Source of the DNA: Chloroflexota bacterium
GTDB lineage: Bacteria; Chloroflexota; Dehalococcoidia; Dehalococcoidales; UBA3254
Assembly: GCA_017860765.1 (NCBI GenBank)
Contig: JAGDMY010000018.1
Span: 1 to 11,408, forward strand
Direction: 5' to 3'
Length of the DNA stretch: 11,408 bases
The translations under genes and the position numbers were made by a program. Each line of letters begins with the position of its first letter. Positions within the stretch are counted from its first letter, which is position 1. Positions 1 through 5,700 of the stretch are shown in pieces. The notes under the pieces are model-generated. The model had not been told where the DNA came from and did no database searches. It saw nothing but the letters and a program-made list of their open reading frames with translations.

Positions 1-305
1 TAGAAAACGCCACGCTAGATGATTCCTACCCCTGGTTGCAGGAATTGGCCCAACGAACTAACGACCCAGCCGAAAAGGAGAAGATAATTTCCGTATCTCA
101 GGGGAGATATGTTCATGGAGACTGGAGTGAAGCCATAGCCAAAGCAAGGGCTCTTAAAATCAAAAAGGTTCGGTCTACTACGGTCAGTGTTAGAGGCCTA
201 GACCATGACCTCTATACCGAAGCCCGTTCCCGGGCAATTCGTGAAGGTAAGAATATTGGGGAATGGATTAACGAGGCTATCAAGGAAAAACTCAGTAAAA
301 AGTAA
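1..305 (+). CDS. Ribbon-helix-helix-like protein, 5' end outside the window
   Basis: The reading frame is open from base 3 to the TAA at 303-305. The TTG at 36 is therefore not a convincing start, and the gene very probably begins left of the window. About 100 residues are visible. The last 45 look like a ribbon-helix-helix (Arc/CopG/MetJ type) fold: a strand STTVSVRGLD, a helix HDLYTEARSRAIREG, a short turn, then NIGEWINEAIKEKL. RHH proteins dimerise and bind DNA with the paired strands, often as antitoxins or autorepressors. The preceding segment (GDWSEAIAKARALKIKK) is charged and helical and could be a linker or partner-binding part. No toxin gene is evident downstream: only a short open frame with a good ribosome binding site follows. 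The fold is inferred from pattern alone; the specific role is unknown. Confidence 0.6.
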   Translation, partial: ENATLDDSYPWLQELAQRTNDPAEKEKIISVSQGRYVHGDWSEAIAKARALKIKKVRSTTVSVRGLDHDLYTEARSRAIREGKNIGEWINEAIKEKLSKK

Positions 306-322
306 TTATCGGGGGGAGAAAC

Positions 323-373
323 GTGGCATTGGAAAAACGGGTTCAGAATCATCCAAGAACATTACAGCCCTGA
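323..373 (+). pseudogene. Short open frame with strong RBS after the RHH gene, possible gene remnant
   Basis: A G-rich Shine-Dalgarno sequence (GGGGGGAG, 311-318) sits 4 nt before a GTG at 323, but the frame closes after 16 codons at a TGA (371-373). Switching frame near 365 would extend it through ALKLDEISVIDPRV to a TAA at 409-411. This suggests a small second gene, once coupled to the RHH gene, that is now frameshifted or very short. It could equally be chance. No function is claimed. Confidence 0.2.
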
Positions 374-465
374 AATTGGATGAGATATCCGTTATTGACC
401 CAAGGGTATAAGGCGGCAGGGTCACTCAGTCAACTCACAGAAACCAAAAATTTTGAGACCTCAAC

Positions 466-495
466 AAAAACCGCCGGGTTTATTAAGTCCGGCGG
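466..495 (-). terminator. Hairpin with a T-tract on the minus strand
   Basis: A perfect 7-bp stem, CCGCCGG (471-477) with CCGGCGG (489-495), encloses an 11-nt loop. Read on the minus strand it is followed by five T residues (complement of A at 466-470), the form of an intrinsic terminator. Read on the plus strand there is no T-tract. No minus-strand gene is visible immediately upstream, so it may end a short or antisense transcript. It could also be a plain hairpin at the end of the RHH unit. Confidence 0.35.
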
Positions 496-668
496 CCAGG
501 GTATAAAAAGTATATCAAGAAAGAATTTTGACCTATAATATTTAATATAGAGCCCACAAGTAGTTGAGAGAGGGATATGCCCAATCGTTTTAAAATAAAT
601 TATAAAATTCGCAAATCCTTCACCTTATCTTTTCACCTGAATGTTTTACGCTAGCCTCAACTGTAGTT

Positions 669-959
669 GTGCTTGCTGGAGCCATTGCAATGATTCCCAC
701 TACTTCATCGGGATGGTTTACCTGGAAGCGAAAGTACAAAGGTGCCAGAACATTCCTTTTTCGGCGCAAGGTAACAACGTCTTTTGTAATGCTGGGGATC
801 AGTATTGCTTTAACGATTTGGCGTTTCCTTTTATATAACATCTTTATAGATGAACCTTATAATTATGCCCATTGGATATTTTTGTTTGTGACTCTCTTAT
901 TAATAATCGGAGCCATCATAGAAGGATATTACGGTGGGAAACTTACCCATAGAGACTAG
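669..959 (+). CDS. Small membrane protein, DUF2231-like, probably missing its true 5' end
   Basis: This 96-residue frame from a GTG contains two clear membrane segments (about residues 36-57 and 68-87). A third hydrophobic stretch at the start (LAGAIAMIP) actually begins upstream of the GTG (ASTVVVLAGAIAM). Between the first two lies SSGWFTWKRKYKGARTFLFRRK, which resembles the TSG-TW-N-Y loop of DUF2231-type membrane proteins; that comparison is from memory and weak. The same frame is open back to 606 but has no ATG, GTG or TTG before 669. An ATG at 577 with a purine-rich site before it reads 25 codons in another frame and stops at 652-654. One indel between 606 and 651 would join the two. 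Either the gene is frameshifted or the sequence has an error there. The opposite-strand frame at 620-841 is rejected as a shadow. Confidence 0.5.
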   Translation: MLAGAIAMIPTTSSGWFTWKRKYKGARTFLFRRKVTTSFVMLGISIALTIWRFLLYNIFIDEPYNYAHWIFLFVTLLLIIGAIIEGYYGGKLTHRD

Positions 960-1075
960 CATTTGTAAAAGGCGAATTGGGCGGCTACTCCTTATATAAG
1001 CAAATCCTCTCTAAATCGCTCCAGGCTACGGTTCTGAGGGACTTGGAGTTAGAGGGCTGTTATAGGGAAGAGTAA
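953..1075 (+). pseudogene. Possible C-terminal gene fragment
   Basis: After a TAG at 950-952 this frame runs to a TAA at 1073-1075 with a protein-like composition (for example SLYKQILSKSLQATVLRDLE). The only start is a TTG at 977 with no Shine-Dalgarno site. It overlaps the last codons of the upstream membrane gene. I read it as a possible remnant of a degraded gene, but the length is short enough for chance. No family is recognised. Confidence 0.15.
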
Positions 1076-1077
1076 AT

Positions 1078-1530
1078 TCAGTTGATAAAATTTGGTTTGA
1101 GATAGTCCTTGATGATCTCTTTCAAATTGTCACAATTAAACGAGAAAGTGCGGAGAGTACTCCTGCTAAGATTTTCTCGGAAAGGATGGCCTTTAAATTC
1201 GACTACAACATCAAGAGTTGAATCTTTGGAAGCTTTCTTAAAGTCGTAGTTAGAATAATATATTTTGAGCCAGCGTATATTTAAAGGTATCAAAAACATT
1301 TCCGGACTACCCGATTTCACAGCATCAGCAGGGAAGTTCACAATGTATGACTCCGAGAAGAACCATAAGTCACCGGGAATGGTTTGATTATCTTCACCGG
1401 GATAGGTTGAAATGAATATTTGCTCAATATCTTCAGGGCAAATGGACTTGGCTATTTCGAGCAGATTATCAAATTTAACCTGGTCTTCCGGGGTAATTTC
1501 AATTTTCTTATAGTATTCCCCAAACTCCAC
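1078..1530 (-). CDS. Hypothetical 150-residue cytoplasmic protein
   Basis: The gene starts at a GTG (complement of 1528-1530). It is preceded on the minus strand by TAGGAGGGG, a strong Shine-Dalgarno site with about 6 nt spacing, which fixes the start well. There is no signal peptide and no membrane segment. The N-terminal third is acidic and helical (residues 1-35). The middle and end are rich in aromatic residues and alternating hydrophobics (for example WLKIYYSNYDF and LDVVVEFKGHPF), which suggests a beta-rich domain, perhaps PH-like, closing with a helix (NCDNLKEIIKDYLK). I do not recognise the family. It stands alone between two plus-strand genes, so it is probably monocistronic. A TATAAT hexamer (complement of 1551-1556) lies about 20 bp before the start, but no good -35 goes with it. 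Confidence 0.75.
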   Translation of the reverse strand: MEFGEYYKKIEITPEDQVKFDNLLEIAKSICPEDIEQIFISTYPGEDNQTIPGDLWFFSESYIVNFPADAVKSGSPEMFLIPLNIRWLKIYYSNYDFKKASKDSTLDVVVEFKGHPFRENLSRSTLRTFSFNCDNLKEIIKDYLKPNFIN

Positions 1531-1727
1531 GATAATCCCCTCCTAATAATATTATAATTAAGGGATATCGATTTGAGAGAAATAAATGGGCAGCAGTGAG
1601 AATTGGCGCTGTGATGGGGGGTTGAATAAGCAACATTTTATAATGCGCAAATTCGGCCTTCTTCCCGGTCGGTTAAAGTGATATACTCCTACTATCGAGG
1701 GAAATGCCGGTGATGGAGGTGATTTAT

Positions 1728-2102
1728 ATGGAAACTAAGCCCAAGACCTGGATGCCAACGGTTGCCGGTATTCTCAACATAATTACCGGGGCATTCAGAT
1801 TGCTGGGATTCATAGGCGTTATCATAGCAATCATCTTTCTAAATGCGGTATCCTACTGGTGGGGCGAGATTGAGAGTGGAATCTATCCTCTCACTTCGCA
1901 GTATATAGCGCTGATATTAATCTTTGTGGCGGTCTTCTTAGCTGTGACCGGGATTCTTTCCTTAGTAGGAGGAATCTCCGCATTGCAGAGAAAGAGGTGG
2001 GGTTTAGCGTTGGCGGGTTCAATCATTTCCATTTTTGGATCATTACTTCTGGGAATTCCCGCTATTATATTCACCGCAATTTCTAAACCAGAATTTGACT
2101 AG
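1728..2102 (+). CDS. Small four-helix integral membrane protein (DUF4064-like)
   Basis: The ATG at 1728 is chosen over the in-frame ATG at 1704 because GGAGGTGAT (1715-1723) gives ideal spacing to it. The product is 124 residues, almost all membrane. A short charged start (METKPKTWMP) is followed by hydrophobic spans at about residues 11-24, 25-41, 58-82 and 91-117, with a Trp-rich loop (SYWWGEIES) and a basic loop QRKRW before the last span, and a tail SKPEFD. The layout TWMPTVAGILNIITGAFRLLG ... RKRWGLALAGSIISIFGSLLLGIPAIIFTAISKPEF matches a type of small uncharacterised membrane protein I associate with Chloroflexota genomes and with DUF4064-like families. No catalytic motif is visible and the function is unknown. 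It converges on the minus-strand membrane gene that ends at 2158. Confidence 0.8.
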   Translation: METKPKTWMPTVAGILNIITGAFRLLGFIGVIIAIIFLNAVSYWWGEIESGIYPLTSQYIALILIFVAVFLAVTGILSLVGGISALQRKRWGLALAGSIISIFGSLLLGIPAIIFTAISKPEFD

Positions 2103-2157
2103 AAGTTACTGGCGGATTCGAGGCGTGACCGGCTAAAATTTCCCACAGGCACCAGTC

Positions 2158-2340
2158 TCAAGATTCCAGACGCTTCCGACCCTGGTCTGCCATTTCTAAG
2201 GTGAGGATAGCTGACATCATTATGATGCCGGTGACCACCAAAATAATCAGCGAGTCCATATTTTTCTCCAGGGCGAGTCCTTCAATGATAAATACGATGA
2301 AGCTGACAAAAAATATTCCTAAACATATTTTACATAACAT
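2158..2340 (-). CDS. 60-residue two-helix membrane protein
   Basis: A minus-strand ATG (complement of 2338-2340) is preceded by AAAGGAGGG with 5-6 nt spacing, one of the best ribosome binding sites in the window. This is the main reason to call so short a frame real. The product has two hydrophobic spans (about residues 5-24 and 30-50) separated by a short charged turn (LEKNMDS), and a polar, basic C-terminus (ADQGRKRLES). This suggests a hairpin in the cytoplasmic membrane. No family is recognised. It is divergent from the protease control region and convergent with the DUF4064-like gene. Confidence 0.65.
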   Translation of the reverse strand: MLCKICLGIFFVSFIVFIIEGLALEKNMDSLIILVVTGIIMMSAILTLEMADQGRKRLES

Positions 2341-2539
2341 GTAAGCCCTCCTTTAGACAACCCCTCAAGAGCTAAACCTTTTTAGAACCAGTAATCTAAC
2401 ACATCTACGGGCACAATGGAAGATATCCTGTTCTAGAAGATAATTCCATTCCATCGCATAAGCCTATCATAGAAGATTGGCAGGACTCTCCAGGACTAAC
2501 TTGATCCCGGGACTGAGACCAGTGCCTCTAAAGGGGTAG
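2341..2539. other. Upstream intergenic part, no gene; direct repeat CAGGACT
   Basis: I see no coding frame with a ribosome binding site in this part. The only structure is a perfect 7-bp direct repeat, CAGGACT at 2481-2487 and 2491-2497, spaced exactly 10 bp, with a near copy CGGGACT at 2508-2514. Same-face repeats about 60-75 bp upstream of the -35 box at 2556 could be an activator site for the protease promoter. It is also where the promoter of the divergent 60-residue membrane gene must lie. Confidence 0.3.
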
Positions 2540-2567
2540 GTCTTTAAATGACGTATTGACTAAAGAC
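2540..2567. promoter_or_regulatory. Dyad overlapping the protease -35 box, possible operator
   Basis: A perfect 7-bp inverted repeat, GTCTTTA (2540-2546) and TAAAGAC (2561-2567), has a 14-bp centre. Its right arm begins at the last base of the -35 hexamer TTGACT (2556-2561) and covers the start of the spacer. A protein bound here would cover the RNA polymerase contact, so a repressor site is the simplest reading. It is not in the transcript of the promoter at 2556-2585, so an RNA hairpin role is unlikely. Confidence 0.4.
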
Positions 2568-2585
2568 AGGATGAAAGCCTATAAT
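2556..2585 (+). promoter_or_regulatory. Sigma-70 type promoter of the protease gene
   Basis: TTGACT (2556-2561) and a perfect TATAAT (2580-2585) are separated by 18 bp. This is the best housekeeping-type promoter in the window. Transcription would start near 2592, leaving a leader of about 137 nt before the ATG at 2729. Confidence 0.65.
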
Positions 2586-2597
2586 CCTTAGACAAAA

Positions 2598-2679
2598 GGG
2601 AAGCAAATTCTCCCGGAGGAGCCAATTGATCCATTTTGGTATTGCCTGCAGTTGGGGCAGTCAGATGAGAGTAATCTGA
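2598..2679 (+). promoter_or_regulatory. Structured leader RNA with a possible 17-residue leader peptide
   Basis: Two overlapping, mutually exclusive small hairpins can form: GGGA (2598-2601) with TCCC (2611-2614), or CTCC (2610-2613) with GGAG (2618-2621). The second would hide a Shine-Dalgarno-like GGAGGAG (2615-2621). From GGAGG, a 6-nt spacing leads to a TTG at 2626 that opens an 18-codon frame (MIHFGIACSWGSQMRVI) ending at TGA 2677-2679. This is 4 nt before the terminator-like hairpin at 2684. A further hairpin, TCAGAT (2661-2666) with ATCTGA (2674-2679), overlaps the end of this frame. The layout resembles a ribosome-mediated attenuator. I could not match the leader to a known riboswitch class. 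Confidence 0.3.
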
Positions 2680-2683
2680 AAAG

Positions 2684-2716
2684 TAAACCGGCCTGATTTG
2701 GGTCGGTTTATTTATT
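2684..2716 (+). terminator. Terminator-like hairpin (attenuator candidate) before the protease RBS
   Basis: A 10-bp stem with one G-T pair is formed by 2684-2693 and 2701-2710 with a 7-nt loop, followed by the U-rich TTTATT. The U-tract is interrupted, so it may be a weak or conditional terminator. It lies between the protease promoter and its ribosome binding site (GGGAGGG, 2717-2723), where only regulation by premature termination or a roadblock to ribosomes makes sense. An older upstream transcript ending here is a less likely alternative. Confidence 0.5.
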
Positions 2717-2728
2717 GGGAGGGACCCG

Positions 2729-5700
2729 ATGTATTTATTAAAATCATCCCTTAAAAAATCAGCTGGAATAATGTTGATTGCCATATTGTTGCTCTTGGTG
2801 GTGCTGGTACCTTTCAATATAGTCAGCGCGGCCGAACCCCAAGACAATTATCAGGTGGCCCCGCCCAACCCCGCCTTCCTGGATTATTTGCGGGCAAAGC
2901 CCTTGCTTTTTTCTGGAAGCGCGCCGATTGGATTCTCCAACCTGGGCTATGTTCCCACTTCATTCGATCTCAGCCACGTCGACAGCCTCCCTGAGGTGTC
3001 CACGCAAGAGCTGACTGCCTTGCCCGGCATCTGGGACTGGAGGACCCAAGGCAAATTAACACCGGTTAAAAACCAGGGCAATGCCGGGACCTGCTGGGCT
3101 TTTGCAACTCTGGGCTCGCTGGAATCCCGCATAAAAATAATAGATGACCAGACCTTTGATTTATCCGAACAAAACCTGATCACCGGAGTTGATCCGGCCT
3201 TTATTTCTTTCCAAAGTGACCGGCGGAACGCCGGCGGCAACTTCCTGATGAGCACGGATATGCTCAGCAAGAATGGCACCCGGCTGGAGTCAAGCCAGCC
3301 CTACAATCCGGATACCCTCAATACAGAGGTCTATTTTGATGGCACCCCGGTGTTACAGAAGGTCAATAATTTTCGTGTCATTACCAGTGCCGGCACCAAT
3401 CCGGCGAATTATACCAAAATCAAGACCGCCATTTCCACTTATGGTCCGCTGATGGCAGCCTATTATGTAGATGATGCGCATTTTTATCCCGCAACCAACA
3501 CCTACTACTATCCGAATTGCCCCTATACTCCCAACCACGCTGTCTGCCTGGTAGGGTGGGACGATACTAAAGCCCATCCGGCCGGCGGTGGTCACGGTGC
3601 CTGGATCGTGAAGAACAGTTGGGGGACCGGCTTCGGGGAACAGGGCTATTTCTATCTATGTTACGGATCAGCTACGCTGAGCAATATCTGCGGGTATTAC
3701 GGGGCCAATGCGGCAGGCTATGAGGAATATATCCCGGGCGAAAAAATCTATTTTTGGGATGAGGCCGGACTCAGGAGTGCCATCGGCGCCAATACCAGTT
3801 CCAGCTGGATGAGGAGCGTCTTCACGGCCAGCAAAGCTGGCTCCTTAACCAACGTCGAATTCTGGACCACCAGTCCGAGTGCACAATATCAAATCCAGGT
3901 CCGGAATAGCTCGGATGCTCTCCAGTATACCCAGTCAGGAACCTGCGTGGAGCAGGGCTTTTATTCTATCCCCTTAGGTAATCCTGTGAGCTTATCGGCA
4001 GGCCAGGAGTTTAAGGTGGATGTCTATATGACGACACCCGGATTTAACTTTCCAATACCGGTTGAAACTATAACCCCTGGCTATTGTGAACCCGAGATTC
4101 AGGCCAACGTCAGTTTTGTAAAAACCAGCAGCGGGGGTCCCTGGATAGACACTGCCAGTATTTTGGGCGGGTACAACGTGTGCCTGCGGGCGGTAGAGCA
4201 GGACCCGGTTGCCCTGGTGCTGAAAACTGATCCGCAGACCCTTACAGCCGGCCAGGTCTCCAGTCAAATCGAAGTCGAGGTCCAGAATTCTGTGACTCAT
4301 GATCCGGTCCCTGTCGGTCGCAATACCATCCTCAACCTGTCCTCCAGCTCAAATACGGGGAAGTTTGATATCAGCAGCTCAGGCTTGTTTAATGGAGCCG
4401 TTACTTCGGTGATTATCCTAAACGGCGGAAGTAATGCCAGCTTTTACTATAAAGATATCACTGCAGGGACTCCCACTATCACCGTCTCTACCTCCGGCAT
4501 AACGGGCTGCACCCAAACGGAGAGCATCAACCCCGGGCCGCCTTCCAGGATAAGGGTGGAAACAGAAGCAGATGGGACCGGGACTACCGTGGCGGCCCGC
4601 AATCTGGTGGCTGGAAACACACTGACAGTTTTTGGGGTTACCCGGGACTCATTAAATAATTATACAGGCAATCCGGCGGAGACCACCTGGTCGTTAATAA
4701 AAACCGGAGGCGTGGTCGATACCGACCTGAGTGCAGCCTCAGGGGCCAGCGTGACACTGACGGCCAATCTGGCCGGCAGCGCCATCATTCATCCGGCAAA
4801 CGGCGACCTGGATCCCACCGACTCCGGCACCATCACCATTACCAAAGGCGCTTTTGATCATTTGCAGATTCAAACTCAACCCGCCAGCACCCTTTCGGTA
4901 GACTCAGCTTTCAGCACCGCCGCGGTTGTTAAAGCCTGTGATGCCGGAGGCAATCCTATAAGCGGGATCAGCATCGCGGCCGCCCGGGACCCGGACACCG
5001 GCTCCGGTGCATTGAGAGGAACTTTGACAGTCGCTACGGATGCCTCAGGCTCTGCCACTTTCTCCAACCTGGCTTATAATAAACCGGATGTGTTCAAGGT
5101 TAAATTTTCCTCCGGCACCCGAACAATAATTTCAAATCCAATCGGCCCGCTTGCAGCAGGAGCCGTCAAGGCTATCAGTATGGCTTCTCCGCCGGCGGCA
5201 GGAGCGTCGGTAGACCTGCCCCTGGGCCCCCAGCCGGTCATTGCGGTTAAAGACCAGTTCGATAACCCCGTAGAAGGAATTGAGGTCGCGGCCAGTATAG
5301 CCACCGGGACACCCGCGGCCTTGAGGGGGACCACCACGGCGACCAGCGCACCGGGGACGGGTCTGGCCGCCTTTACCAACCTGGGTTACAACAAGTCCGG
5401 CCAGCCTTTCAGCCTGCGTTTTACCACTGGCAGTCTGGCGATTACCAGTGGGTCGCTGGGTCCCCTGGCGGCAGGCGCCCCGGCGCAGATAAGGGTAGAG
5501 ACAGCCGCTAACGGCTCTGGAAGCCTGGTTGGAATCCGCACTTTACTTTCAGGAAATACCCTGACGGTCTTCGGCATCGCTCGAGACCAGTACGCTAACT
5601 TTGCAGGTAATCCGGCCGAGAATGCCTGGTCCTTAGTTGATATAAAGGGGCATGTAGTCGGGGGTGACCTGAGCCCGCTTTCCGGGTCCAGCGCTACCCT

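Noticed and set aside
620..841. Minus-strand 73-residue frame
   Set aside because: It is antisense to the membrane-protein frame, which has clear membrane segments; the minus frame has no ribosome binding site or family resemblance.
1622..1645. TTGAAT and TATAAT upstream of the DUF4064-like gene as a promoter
   Set aside because: The spacing is only about 11 bp, too short for a sigma-70 promoter.
2592..2700. c-di-GMP-I, cobalamin, TPP or purine riboswitch in the protease leader
   Set aside because: Only short chance matches (such as GCAAA, GGGAA, or TATAATCC, which is the promoter -10) were found; the conserved cores and helices of these classes are absent.
2560..2847. Minus-strand 95-residue frame across the protease promoter
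   Set aside because: It lies over the promoter, leader and signal-peptide coding region of the strongly supported protease gene and has no ribosome binding site.
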